A program made the translations under genes and the position numbers. Under the pieces are notes generated by a model. The model searched no databases. It was not told where the DNA came from and saw only the letters and a list, made by a program, of their open reading frames with translations. Positions 53,790-63,108 of a stretch of DNA of 64,000 nt are shown piece after piece (the first letter of the stretch is position 1; the number at the start of each line of letters is the position of its first letter). Source of the DNA: Leeuwenhoekiella palythoae (lineage in GTDB: Bacteria; Bacteroidota; Bacteroidia; Flavobacteriales; Flavobacteriaceae); NCBI RefSeq assembly GCF_900130045.1, contig NZ_FQXT01000006.1:127488-191487 (forward strand), in the 5' to 3' direction.

Positions 53790-55247
53790 TTAATTAACGC
53801 ATTTAATTACATCGTCTAATCCTTCTTCATCTTCGCTCAAAACCACAAGCGTATCGCCGGCATTGATCACTGTTGAGCCTTTTGGAGTCAGGAATTTATC
53901 ATTGCGTTTAATCATAGCAATGATCGCATTTTTAGGAAAGCCCAAGTCAATGATCTTTGTGTCAGCCGCTTTACAGTGCGGCGAGATCTTGATTTCCCGC
54001 ATCGCTGTTTTTGGAATTTCAGAAATAAGATGATTCATATTACGCTGTGCTTTGCTTTCTTCGGGCAAGCCTACTTTAAGCCATTTTGCCACCACCGAAA
54101 GCGTGGTTCCTTGAATAAGCACGGAAGTCAGTGAGATAAAGAAGACAATATTAAAGATCATATTGGCCTTGTCTATTCCGGCGAGAAGGGGATACGTCGC
54201 AAATACAATGGGCACAGCCCCGCGCAATCCCACCCAGGAAATATAAAATCTGCGGCGCATTTTCATCTTAAAAAATGCTAGACTGATAAAAACTCCAACA
54301 GGTCGCGCGACAAAAATGAGGAATAGCGAGATCATTAGACCAATCCCGATATAAGGGATCACTTGCGTGGGAAAGACGAGCAGCCCTAACGTAAGGAACA
54401 ATACGATCTGCATCAACCAAGCCAATCCATCAAACATTTTTAAAATGGTTTGTTTATGAATTAAATCTTGGTTGCCTAGATAAACCGCGCAAATATAAAT
54501 AGCAAGGAAGCCGTTACCCCCAATAAATTCAGTTGCTGAAAAGGTGATGAACATTAAAGCGATCACTAAAACAGGATAAAGTCCTTCAAAACCTAATTCG
54601 ATCTTATTGATTATGAGTTTACTGAATTTCCCAAAAAGAAACCCGGCAATTCCACCAATGACCATTTGCTTTAAAAGCATAGGTATAACAGAAATCAAAC
54701 CTTGATCTTGATTGATCACTAAAGTTAAAAACGCAATGGTTAATACATATGCCATCGGGTCATTACTACCGCTTTCAAGTTCAAGCGTTGGGCGCAAATT
54801 GGTTTTTAGCGCTAGACTTTTTGATCGCAAAATGGAAAACACTGCTGCAGCATCAGTAGACGATACAATAGAGCCGAGGAGCATACTCTCATAAATGGTA
54901 AAATCTGTAACATAATACACAAAGCAGCCTAAGGATACCGCTGTTAATAGCACGCCGGCTGTAGATAATGCCAGGCCTTCCCGCAAAATAGGTTTCACTG
55001 AAGACCACTGCGTGTCTAATCCCCCCGAAAATAAAATGAAATTAAGGGAGACAATACCTATAAACTGTGCTATTTGCGGATTGTCAAACTGAATGCCTCC
55101 AATTCCATCAGAGCCCGCGATCATCCCGATTCCTAAAAATAAAATCAGCGTAGGAACCCCAAATTTATACGAGGTTTTACCAACTATAATACTTATTAGG
55201 AGTAAAACAGAGCCAATGAAGACAATATTTTCGATGGTTAAATTCAT
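53790..55247 (-). CDS. K+/H+-type cation antiporter (CPA1) with TrkA-C domain
   Basis: This 485-residue membrane protein has about 12 helices in the first 390 residues. FSGGLDTQW (about 73-81) and LESGSNDPMAYVL (about 157-169, containing the ion-binding Asp region) are typical of NhaP2/CvrA-type potassium/proton antiporters. A C-terminal TrkA_C (RCK-C) domain (about 400-485) would bind a nucleotide or regulator. It exchanges K+ or Na+ for H+ in the inner membrane for pH and volume control; the ion is inferred. Confidence 0.9.
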   Translation of the reverse strand: MNLTIENIVFIGSVLLLISIIVGKTSYKFGVPTLILFLGIGMIAGSDGIGGIQFDNPQIAQFIGIVSLNFILFSGGLDTQWSSVKPILREGLALSTAGVLLTAVSLGCFVYYVTDFTIYESMLLGSIVSSTDAAAVFSILRSKSLALKTNLRPTLELESGSNDPMAYVLTIAFLTLVINQDQGLISVIPMLLKQMVIGGIAGFLFGKFSKLIINKIELGFEGLYPVLVIALMFITFSATEFIGGNGFLAIYICAVYLGNQDLIHKQTILKMFDGLAWLMQIVLFLTLGLLVFPTQVIPYIGIGLMISLFLIFVARPVGVFISLAFFKMKMRRRFYISWVGLRGAVPIVFATYPLLAGIDKANMIFNIVFFISLTSVLIQGTTLSVVAKWLKVGLPEESKAQRNMNHLISEIPKTAMREIKISPHCKAADTKIIDLGFPKNAIIAMIKRNDKFLTPKGSTVINAGDTLVVLSEDEEGLDDVIKCVN

Positions 55248-55301
55248 AGGGTATCAGTTTTGGAGATGCGTTTGTTAGCAGGCTAATTTAAGCGGAAGTC
55301 A

Positions 55302-55814
55302 TTATTCTATACGTTTTCCTTCGGTGGTAAAGGAGAGGCCTTGAGTTCCTCGGGTTGAGATCATTATTCCTTCAAAAAGCGGATCAGTAACTGAAGCATC
55401 ATCGAGCCAGTTAAAAATGAAATTTCCTCCGGTGCCTCCGGTTTTATCGCCTTCTTCAATTATGATTTCTACAGTTTCCAAAGGTTTTAAAACAATAGGG
55501 AAATCAAAATAGGTATGAATGAGTTTGCCGGTAGTATCATAATAAGCACCTTTGGTCAAATATACAGCCGCGGTCTCGCTCGTATTTCTTAAACTCACGG
55601 TTACCGTTAAATCGTGCGTGAGGTGTTCTGAAGTACTATAAATCTCAGAATAAATGCCCAGATAGGTTTTTGCGGGTTTTAGGCTGTCTTGATTAGTAAT
55701 AGTAGCACGACGTTTTTCCCAATTTATGGGATTGATTGAGCTGCTTTCTTTTTTTTGCTCATCACATCCCACGAGCAAGAAAACAATGGTAATTAGGGAA
55801 AGAAGGTAGCGCAT
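55302..55814 (-). CDS. DUF3124 lipoprotein
   Basis: This 170-residue lipoprotein has lipobox LVGC with Cys 17. The rest matches DUF3124: KTYLGIYSEIYST, LTVTVSLRNTSE, AYYDTTGKLIHTYFDFPI, IIEEGDKTGGTGGNFIF and GLSFTTEGKRIE at the end. The family is secreted and of unknown function. It is followed on the same strand by the antiporter gene after 54 bases and preceded by a short TM protein gene, 11 bases away. Confidence 0.82.
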   Translation of the reverse strand: MRYLLSLITIVFLLVGCDEQKKESSSINPINWEKRRATITNQDSLKPAKTYLGIYSEIYSTSEHLTHDLTVTVSLRNTSETAAVYLTKGAYYDTTGKLIHTYFDFPIVLKPLETVEIIIEEGDKTGGTGGNFIFNWLDDASVTDPLFEGIMISTRGTQGLSFTTEGKRIE

Positions 55815-55825
55815 AGCATAGTTTT

Positions 55826-56344
55826 TTAACCGAACAACTCTTGAACTTCAGCCTTAAGATAGTCTAAAGCAAGCGAAGTAGGATTCTGTGACTCGTCAAA
55901 ATTTGTTAAAATATACTCGCGAATATCTTGAGCGCTCTGGAGCTGCGTATCAGCAAGTGTTTTTCTCAGTTGTTGGATCAAGGTATTTTTAGCAGATTTA
56001 ATCGCGGCCCAACATTCGTTAGAAACATAAACCTGCTGCGTTAGATTATGTTCAAATTCTTGCTCAATTGTCGCTGCAAGCAAATCTACATACGCCTTTT
56101 TATCCTCGCCGGTGGGTTTTACTCTGATGAGTAATTGCAAAGGTGAGATACGCTCTAAAAATAAGGTGAGCCGCTCATAAGCTTGTAGTCTTATGGGTAA
56201 AGCTTCGGTTTGTGCTTCCTTATGCAAAATAAAGCGCCTTCTGTTTTCTTCGTTCTTTAAAAATCCATCAAAAAAGTAATAGGCGAGTAAGCCTACAACC
56301 ACCGCCGGAAGCACCGGTATCAAAATGTCTAAAATATCATTCAT
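55826..56344 (-). CDS. Hypothetical protein with one N-terminal membrane helix
   Basis: This 172-residue protein has one membrane helix (about residues 6-27) followed by a helical, charged domain (ENRRRFILHKEAQTEALPIRLQAYERL-type). It looks like a conserved flavobacterial protein of unknown function. It lies two bases after the FMN glutamate-synthase-like gene on the same strand, so it is probably co-translated with it. Confidence 0.75.
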   Translation of the reverse strand: MNDILDILIPVLPAVVVGLLAYYFFDGFLKNEENRRRFILHKEAQTEALPIRLQAYERLTLFLERISPLQLLIRVKPTGEDKKAYVDLLAATIEQEFEHNLTQQVYVSNECWAAIKSAKNTLIQQLRKTLADTQLQSAQDIREYILTNFDESQNPTSLALDYLKAEVQELFG

Positions 56345-56346
56345 AA

Positions 56347-57963
56347 TTAATAGCGTACGTCTTCAAATTGTTTTTGGCCACTTTTTTCAGATTTCACGGT
56401 TTCTCTATCGTAATGCCCACCTAAATACTGGCAGTTTAATAAAGAAGACATACCTTCAAAAGGGACTTCAACTTTATGATAGGTAAAACAAGCCGCCAGC
56501 GTCTGACTCAAGTTTTTATCGCCTAAAGTTAAGTCAACATCTTCAGTTGTCAACTGGCATGGGTGTTCATAACCACAAGCGTGCGTGATCTCAAGCAATT
56601 CTTTTCTAAAGTTTTTAAAGTAGAAGTTAGTCCGTACTGCTTTATCTTCGATATTGATTCCTGATTGCAACCACTTATTTTGTGTAGCAACGCCACTAGG
56701 GCAGGTATTGTTGTGACATGCTTTTGCCTGAATACAACCTATAGAAAGCATAGCTTCACGAGCCACATTGATCACATCGGCACCCATCGCAAAAGCCATT
56801 GCACCTTTTGCCGGAAGTCCTAATTTTCCACTTCCTATAAAAACAATACGATCTGTAAGATGGTGTTTTTTAAAGATCTTATACAGATCACTAAACGCAT
56901 ACACCCACGGAAGCGAAACGTGATCGGCAAAACTTGGAGGAGCCGCACCGGTACCTCCTTCACCACCGTCAACCTGAATAAAATCTGGACCTTTATTGGT
57001 TTTTACCATCAGCTGAGCCAGCTTTTCCCAATCTTGAAGTTTTCCTATCGCAGCTTTAATTCCAACAGGAAGACCGGTCGCTTCGGCAATTTGTTCTACA
57101 AATTCGATCAAGCCTTCAACACCATCAAAAGCCGTGTGAGTCGCAGGTGAGATCACATCTTTGCCCATAGGCACGTGGCGTATTTCAGAAATTTCCTGTG
57201 TGATCTTAGAGGCCGGAAGCACGCCTCCTTTTCCGGGTTTTGCGCCTTGCGAAAGTTTTACTTCAATAGCTTTGATCTCAGGGTTGGCTTCAACAAGAGC
57301 AACCATTTTTTCCAAGGAAAAATTTCCGTGCTCATCACGAACGCCAAAGTATCCTGTACCTATTTGATAAACGATATCAGCACCTTTTTTGTGATATGGA
57401 GAAAGACCTCCCTCACCGCAGTTATGGTACGCGTGAGCCAGTTTACACCCTCGATTAAGCGACTCGATCGCTCTGGCGGAAAGTGAACCAAAACTCATTG
57501 CAGAAACATTGATCGCCGAAGCTGGGCGATAAGGCTTGCGCCGCTTGTTATAGGCTCCCATCACTTTTGCACAAGGAAGAAAATACGGATTCTTAGCATT
57601 GGGATGTTCCGGTGGAACTTTAAAGCCCATCATCGCATTGTTGATGAAAATATAGTTGGCTTCATAAATGTTTTGGTCGGTACCAAAACCTTCATAGTTG
57701 TTTTGGTTTTTTGCCGAAGCATAGATCCAGCCGCGTTCGATACGGTTAAACGGAAGTTCTTCGCGGTTGTTGGCCACAATGTACTGCCGCAATTCTGGAC
57801 CTATACTTTCTAGCATATAGCGTATGTGGCCCACGATTGGGAAGTTGTGCGTTATAATGTGTTTTTTATTGAAAAAAACATCGCGAATGCCTATGATCAC
57901 TAAGACGATGAGTATCCAGGCCCACCACGGAATCTGCGCTAAAAAAGTAAAAAAATCGTTCAT
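56347..57963 (-). CDS. FMN-binding glutamate synthase family protein
   Basis: This 538-residue protein has an N-terminal membrane helix (WWAWILIVLVIIGI) and a glutamate-synthase FMN/Fe-S barrel. The FMN-site stretches SFGSLS and GGEGGTGAAP and the GCIQAKACHNNTCPSG stretch with three Cys, which would hold a [3Fe-4S] cluster as in GltB, are present. It lacks the GltB amidotransferase domain. The family oxidises or couples electrons to 2-oxoglutarate/glutamine chemistry, but exact function is unclear. The ATG at 57963 is chosen over a TTG four codons upstream. Confidence 0.88.
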   Translation of the reverse strand: MNDFFTFLAQIPWWAWILIVLVIIGIRDVFFNKKHIITHNFPIVGHIRYMLESIGPELRQYIVANNREELPFNRIERGWIYASAKNQNNYEGFGTDQNIYEANYIFINNAMMGFKVPPEHPNAKNPYFLPCAKVMGAYNKRRKPYRPASAINVSAMSFGSLSARAIESLNRGCKLAHAYHNCGEGGLSPYHKKGADIVYQIGTGYFGVRDEHGNFSLEKMVALVEANPEIKAIEVKLSQGAKPGKGGVLPASKITQEISEIRHVPMGKDVISPATHTAFDGVEGLIEFVEQIAEATGLPVGIKAAIGKLQDWEKLAQLMVKTNKGPDFIQVDGGEGGTGAAPPSFADHVSLPWVYAFSDLYKIFKKHHLTDRIVFIGSGKLGLPAKGAMAFAMGADVINVAREAMLSIGCIQAKACHNNTCPSGVATQNKWLQSGINIEDKAVRTNFYFKNFRKELLEITHACGYEHPCQLTTEDVDLTLGDKNLSQTLAACFTYHKVEVPFEGMSSLLNCQYLGGHYDRETVKSEKSGQKQFEDVRY

Positions 57964-58057
57964 ATCGGGTATCAAAATTCAGGGTTCAAACTTACTATTT
58001 CGGCGAGTATCTAAACGCCGAAATGCGTAGAATTTAAGAATTTTTAACCCAAAAGCA

Positions 58058-59518
58058 TTACTTGCCTACATGTTTCAAATAGAAGGCATAATCTTCGTGT
58101 GCAACGTTGCGGCCCAGTTCTAGACCGGCGATATTATCGGCTTGTATGTGATAGCCACCCATGACTCTGGAAATTCCAGCCATTTCTCCTGCTTTAGTAA
58201 AAGTTGGAAATTTAAGTGTGATCGTATCGCCTAGATGTTTAGGTTCGGTAAGCGCTCCGGCAACAAGTGTGGCTTCAGCACCAAAAGTATCACTTCCGGT
58301 CCAAAGTTTTAAAGCTTCAGCACAACCACCACTTATAGTACTGTGACCAGAAGTATAACTGGGAAAGGGCGGACACAAAAAGTTATCCGGAGAGTAAGGG
58401 CGCCACTGGCTACCATCCATCTCTATCATTCCAATATCTTTTCCGCCCCAGGCGGTGATTGTTTTTCCGCTGTAATATTCGTGCACTAAAGCATAGGGAC
58501 GGGCAAAATCATAAAACATTTTAGAGTCCCAAGAGGCGATAAATGCATCCATTGCTACCATCTGATTATAAAAGTACATTTTGATATCTTGGTCAAGAGT
58601 GTGCTGATCCCGGCGTGATACAAACTGAGCAAAATTGAGCCAGTGTCCGGCTTGCTGCACAGATTTTGGTCCGTCACGCATAAATTCAACGAGTGCTTTG
58701 TCTGCATCGCTTAAATTGGCCTGAAGCATGACAACCTCATCTACTTGAGTTTTTAATTCCTCAGAACCGATAAGCGGAGGAGGTCCGGGTCTGAACTGAT
58801 CACCAGATTTTAAACCAATAGGTTTTACTTTATCCCAATACGGAGTTAAGCATCCGGGTGCATATTTTTTACCGTTATTATCGGTAAAATATTTAGGTTG
58901 CCAGCGGTTGGGATCTACCATAATCGTATCTGAATTTACCGGCTTATAGCCAGTGTAATCAAAATAGGTAATTCCGTCTGAGCCGGTTTCTTCTCCATAT
59001 TGATTGGCGCCATCGCCGGTACGGGCTTCAATCACTGCTTTTGCTGCTAGATTTCCAATACCTACGGGAGTTGATGCATCTGTACTTTCATCTTTAGGAT
59101 CTAGGCCTAGCGTGTTCATAAATTCAGCGAACATCGGTTGGTCTTTAGGATAGTATTCGCACATTGCGCGATAGGCAGCATAACTGATAGCGATCTCTTT
59201 GCTGCGAAGATTGTGTTCTTTCGCAGGCGTGCGATCAACATTTTTAAGGTAAACTGGTGTAGCCGCCGCATCATATCTCGACCACGCGTCAAAGGTTGCT
59301 GTAAAAATTAATCCTAAAAACCGGGAGGTCACCGTGGGTCTGGGATTAAACCATTCAGTGTCGTGAGCGGTAGCTTCAAGCGCAAGAAAACCCCATTGGT
59401 AAGCGATATTCTCGCTACCTACAGGGTTTTGTAGTTGAGTTAATGATAAGGGTTCAGCTTGTTTACATCCTAAGATATTTAAAAGCAAAAAGCAGAGCAA
59501 TAAGGGTACTCTTTTCAT
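58058..59518 (-). CDS. Vanadium-dependent haloperoxidase / PAP2-like lipoprotein
   Basis: This is a 486-residue lipoprotein (lipobox LGC, Cys 18). The vanadate/phosphate-binding motifs are complete: KMFYDFARP (Lys near 331, Arg-Pro near 338), PSYTSGH near residues 383-389, and SRVMGGYHIQAD near 451-462 with His and Asp. These fit vanadium haloperoxidases and the PAP2 acid-phosphatase superfamily; the length and the SRxMxGxH form favour haloperoxidase. It would oxidise halide with H2O2, or hydrolyse phosphate esters, at the cell envelope. It is the third gene after DsrE and M20 genes. Confidence 0.85.
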   Translation of the reverse strand: MKRVPLLLCFLLLNILGCKQAEPLSLTQLQNPVGSENIAYQWGFLALEATAHDTEWFNPRPTVTSRFLGLIFTATFDAWSRYDAAATPVYLKNVDRTPAKEHNLRSKEIAISYAAYRAMCEYYPKDQPMFAEFMNTLGLDPKDESTDASTPVGIGNLAAKAVIEARTGDGANQYGEETGSDGITYFDYTGYKPVNSDTIMVDPNRWQPKYFTDNNGKKYAPGCLTPYWDKVKPIGLKSGDQFRPGPPPLIGSEELKTQVDEVVMLQANLSDADKALVEFMRDGPKSVQQAGHWLNFAQFVSRRDQHTLDQDIKMYFYNQMVAMDAFIASWDSKMFYDFARPYALVHEYYSGKTITAWGGKDIGMIEMDGSQWRPYSPDNFLCPPFPSYTSGHSTISGGCAEALKLWTGSDTFGAEATLVAGALTEPKHLGDTITLKFPTFTKAGEMAGISRVMGGYHIQADNIAGLELGRNVAHEDYAFYLKHVGK

Positions 59519-59538
59519 AAAAGGTATGCGTGTTACTA

Positions 59539-60822
59539 TTAAGAAGCACTCAGATAATCAACTACCAACTGTGACATGGTTTTTACACCTAATAGCATTC
59601 CGTCATCGTCGATCTGGAAATCTGGCGTATGATGTGGATAAGCTTCGGTATTGCCGGGAGTCATTCCGCCTAAGAAAAAGAAGAATCCCGGTACTTCTTC
59701 TTGAAAATAACTGAAGTCTTCCCCACCGGTAGTTGCTTTAACCAGTTTTACATTTTCTGTTCCTGCCACTCCTTGAAGGGTAGGTAACATTTGTTCAGTA
59801 AGTTCAAGGTCGTTATAGGTGATGGCGGTATTGCTTTGGAATTCAATAGTTGCGCTTCCGCCGTAGGCTTTTGCTAATCCTTCGCTCATTTCGGTCATAC
59901 GTCTGATGATCAACTCGCGCATATCAGGATCAAGCGTGCGTACCGTACCTATAAGTTCTGCACTTTCAGGAATAATATTAAAACGTACACCGGCGGTGAT
60001 TTTACCAACGGTGATTACGGCAGGTTCTACAAGCAAATTGGACTCTCTACTGATGATCGACTGAAAACCATCAACGATTTTTGATGCAATGTAAATAGGA
60101 TCAACACCACCCCAAGGTTGCGAGCCGTGGGTTTGTTTTCCTTTGATATTAACCACAAAACGCTCAACGGCAGCCATCGTCCCGCCGGGTTTGTATGCGA
60201 TGGTTCCTACCGGAGTCGCGCTGTTGATGTGCAACCCAAAAATGGCATCCACATCCGGACTTTTTAAAACGCCTTCTTTGATCATCAGCGCAGCACCGCC
60301 TTCTTCTCCCGGAGGCGCTCCTTCTTCAGCCGGCTGAAAAATAAACTTTACGGTCCCGTGAATTTTGTCTTTATTTTGAGCTAAAACTTCAGCAGTACCC
60401 ATAAGGATCGCAACGTGTGTGTCGTGACCACAGGCGTGCATCACTCCGGTTTCAGCACCCATAAAAGTTGTGGTTACTTCACTTTTAAAGGGCAAATCGT
60501 TACGTTCGGTAACCGGAAGTGCGTCCATATCTGCGCGAAGCGCAACCACTTTTCCCGGATGGTCCCCTTTCAAAATACCTACAACTCCGGTTTTAGCCAC
60601 TTCAGTTTGAACCTCAATACCTAAAGACTCTAGGTGTTTAGCAACCTTAGCGGCAGTTTCAAATTCACGGTTGCTCAATTCAGGATGTTCGTGAATATCG
60701 TGACGCCAGTTGATCACTTTAGGCTCAATCGCTTCAGCTGCTGCGATCAAGTCGGGATTTGCAGATTGAGCAAAAGCACTCAACCCTAAAGCGAAGAAAA
60801 ACAGTGTGTTTAGTTGTTTCAT
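59539..60822 (-). CDS. M20 family amidohydrolase, secreted
   Basis: This 427-residue metal-dependent amidohydrolase/peptidase (M20D) has a signal peptide ending AFA before Gln 19. Metal ligands are in HACGHDTH at residues 129-136 and EE in QPAEEG at 163-168, plus a later His in the C-terminal part (YPHHTPDF). Members hydrolyse N-acyl or amino-acid conjugates, e.g. indole-acetyl or hippurate. It lies between a DsrE-like gene and the haloperoxidase-like gene on the same strand, with gaps of 10 and 20 bases. Confidence 0.92.
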   Translation of the reverse strand: MKQLNTLFFFALGLSAFAQSANPDLIAAAEAIEPKVINWRHDIHEHPELSNREFETAAKVAKHLESLGIEVQTEVAKTGVVGILKGDHPGKVVALRADMDALPVTERNDLPFKSEVTTTFMGAETGVMHACGHDTHVAILMGTAEVLAQNKDKIHGTVKFIFQPAEEGAPPGEEGGAALMIKEGVLKSPDVDAIFGLHINSATPVGTIAYKPGGTMAAVERFVVNIKGKQTHGSQPWGGVDPIYIASKIVDGFQSIISRESNLLVEPAVITVGKITAGVRFNIIPESAELIGTVRTLDPDMRELIIRRMTEMSEGLAKAYGGSATIEFQSNTAITYNDLELTEQMLPTLQGVAGTENVKLVKATTGGEDFSYFQEEVPGFFFFLGGMTPGNTEAYPHHTPDFQIDDDGMLLGVKTMSQLVVDYLSAS

Positions 60823-60832
60823 AAGATAGAAT

Positions 60833-61375
60833 TTAGAAGGAAATTAATGCGTAATCCATATTTTGATACTGTATCAATGCGGTCATGGCCGAAAGTGCTA
60901 GCTGCGTTTTTCCCCAGCGCTTTTCAACTGAAATATCGCGCGCACCGGCGGTTTGACCACATAATATTACCGGGATCTTTAGTTTGTGTAATGTATTGAG
61001 TAATTCAAGATTGGGGTTGTCAACGCCAAATTGTTCTTTGTAGAATTTATTTTTTAGCAGACCAAAAGCAGCACTTCCGTGGACTACAAGTACCGGCTGA
61101 AGTTTTGATTTTTCTATTCCGGCGTGGGCGTGCATATTTAAAAAGCGCGCCACAGTGTTGAAATATGGGTTAAGTTTAGCGGGATCTTCCGGCGCATTTG
61201 CAATATCAAAAACAACCTTATAGTCGGCTTCTGTATCAACAGCCAAGTCGGGTTGCGGAACGGCAAATGTCTCGCCATACCCGTGAATGAGTGGTCCTTC
61301 AACCTTTTTCTGAGCTTCAGCGTAAATAGAAATCAGTAGGGAGAAGAGCCCAAAAACAAAACGTTTTAGTTTCAT
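60833..61375 (-). CDS. DsrE-family secreted protein
   Basis: This 180-residue protein has a signal peptide ending AEA before Gln 22. The mature part reads as a DsrE/DsrF-like sulfur-relay fold (YKVVFDIA, VARFLNMHAHAG, LQPVLVVHGSAAFGLL, IPVILCGQTAGARD), with one candidate reactive Cys in ILCGQTA. An exported DsrE protein is common in flavobacteria, but its function is unknown. It is the first gene of a tight set with the M20 hydrolase and the haloperoxidase-like lipoprotein. Confidence 0.82.
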   Translation of the reverse strand: MKLKRFVFGLFSLLISIYAEAQKKVEGPLIHGYGETFAVPQPDLAVDTEADYKVVFDIANAPEDPAKLNPYFNTVARFLNMHAHAGIEKSKLQPVLVVHGSAAFGLLKNKFYKEQFGVDNPNLELLNTLHKLKIPVILCGQTAGARDISVEKRWGKTQLALSAMTALIQYQNMDYALISF

Positions 61376-61527
61376 AAAAAAATCTTAACAAAGAATAAAT
61401 ATATTGAAAAGCTCGGGAAGCTAAAACGAATAGGCCACGAATTGTGGTTATGTGAATTTTCTGATGAAATGATACTAAATTGATAATTTACAGCGCGCAT
61501 CTTTTCACTTTGAATGGATTTAAAATA

Positions 61528-61568
61528 AAAAGGACGTGTTCTCGATCTAACGAAAATCACGTCCTTTT
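61528..61568 (-). terminator. Rho-independent terminator of the VWA lipoprotein gene
   Basis: An 11-bp perfect stem (61528-61538 with 61558-61568) with a loop of 19 bases and, on the minus strand, a T-rich tail. It lies about 70 bases after the stop at 61638. Confidence 0.75.
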
Positions 61569-61637
61569 CCTCTCCAACATCTATTTTTACGGGCGTCACC
61601 AGAGATGTTATCTTTCCCAGGTTCGCTACCCGGTAAT

Positions 61638-62831
61638 TTACTCGGTGTATTTAGTGATTAAACGCACCATCAAATCTTTTAAATATTCTACTTCATATTC
61701 CCCAACAGTAGGTTCTAGATGGTCGTTACCCACGCCGCTGTCGTTTGTAATAAACACGTAAGTCCCGTTAGTGGTAATGCTAAAATTTCGCATCAGGAAT
61801 TCGGTTTCTTTATTGATGCCACTGGCAACAATAGGAATGATCTTTATTCCTTTTTTTGCAGCTTTTTGAATGGAAGTATGCATATCGTCTTTGATCTGAG
61901 ATTCGTTATGCGGTGGCGCATCAAGCAGCAGAAATGCGATTCTACTTTTGGCTGAGGTAGACCATTGCAATTGATCAACTCCCGTTTTTAAAGCGGTATG
62001 TACAGCTTCTGGAAAATCGCCACCACCTTCAGCTTCTTGGTCGCTTATAAAACTTAGCGTACTTTCGAGATTTGTGGTAAATGCCGACTCTTTAACCACA
62101 TAAGCATCACCGGTATCCCGGTAAAAAACTGTGCCAGTGGAAATTTGTAAGTTACCATCGTTGCTTTTTACATTTTGAATAACCTGTTTAAGATCATCTT
62201 TTAGAAAGTCCATCTCATCACCCATTGATCCAGTTGCATCCACAATAAAAGCCAGGTCAACTTTAGATTGCACCGGCACACTTACGTTTAGTTTAATGGT
62301 ATTTACACCCTGAGAAAAAGCGTGTACCGAAGAAGTTATAGGAGTGTTGTTTATATAAAAACTGTACGCCGAAGCATCAGCGGTTTTCTGCGCGTTATTT
62401 TTAAGATCGATCCATAACTCTGCGGTCCCCTGGTTATCAGTTCGCGCCTCCCAAACGATATTGTTGCCTTGTTTTACACTGATAGGAATATCAACAGCAG
62501 GAAGGTTGCTTGCATCTGTAACCTTAAAAGAAAATCTGTTAGTAGTGTTAAATTGCCAATCAGAAGTAAAAGCATCGGCTTCTTCTTGGTTGAGTAGATT
62601 TTGCCAGAAACTCCAGTTGGTGAGGTCATTCCACTCTCCGGCGGTTACGATACCAGAGTTGTCTTGCGAACCATCACCATCACCCACTCCAGAGGATTCG
62701 CCGCCAGGCTCAGAAGAGGCTAGTCCATCTTCGGTAAAACTGTCTTCAGATTCAGAAAGTGCTCCATCTTCGGTACAGGATATAAAAAGTAAGGAGCAGA
62801 AGATGAAAAGAAAAAGGTAATTAGTTTTCAT
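61638..62831 (-). CDS. VWA-domain lipoprotein
   Basis: This 397-residue lipoprotein has lipobox FISC with Cys 19, followed by an acidic, Ser/Gly-rich spacer (residues 20-60) that may act as a lipoprotein surface-export signal. A beta-rich domain at about 95-185 precedes a von Willebrand A domain from about 190, with MIDAS DATGSMG (Asp 198) and later DAPPH. The VWA would bind protein ligands by a metal ion. It is probably at the cell surface. The gene stands alone, with its own terminator; no partner is apparent. Confidence 0.87.
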   Translation of the reverse strand: MKTNYLFLFIFCSLLFISCTEDGALSESEDSFTEDGLASSEPGGESSGVGDGDGSQDNSGIVTAGEWNDLTNWSFWQNLLNQEEADAFTSDWQFNTTNRFSFKVTDASNLPAVDIPISVKQGNNIVWEARTDNQGTAELWIDLKNNAQKTADASAYSFYINNTPITSSVHAFSQGVNTIKLNVSVPVQSKVDLAFIVDATGSMGDEMDFLKDDLKQVIQNVKSNDGNLQISTGTVFYRDTGDAYVVKESAFTTNLESTLSFISDQEAEGGGDFPEAVHTALKTGVDQLQWSTSAKSRIAFLLLDAPPHNESQIKDDMHTSIQKAAKKGIKIIPIVASGINKETEFLMRNFSITTNGTYVFITNDSGVGNDHLEPTVGEYEVEYLKDLMVRLITKYTE

Positions 62832-63108
62832 GCTGTCGTTTTTTGATTGATTGTTACTTCATAGATGCTTTATTTTAAAAAGGTTGCGTCTATTCAGAAA
62901 GTTTTTTTCAATGAACTAAAATTCTTTTCAAACCTCTTTAGGGAACAAATACTGCTGAAAAATTCTTGATAACTAACACGGTTGGAATTCTGCTAAAAAA
63001 ATAAGTTTCCTTAATTTTCGCCCTTTGGCAGATATTGAGATTCTTGCACGCTCGTTTGGAGGTGCACGCTCTCTTTTAAGTCCCATTATTTTAAAAAATT
63101 GAATTGAT

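Noticed and set aside
57964-57975. TTG start four codons upstream for the FMN glutamate-synthase-like gene
   Set aside because: ATG at 57963 is closer to the family N-terminus; the extension adds no feature.
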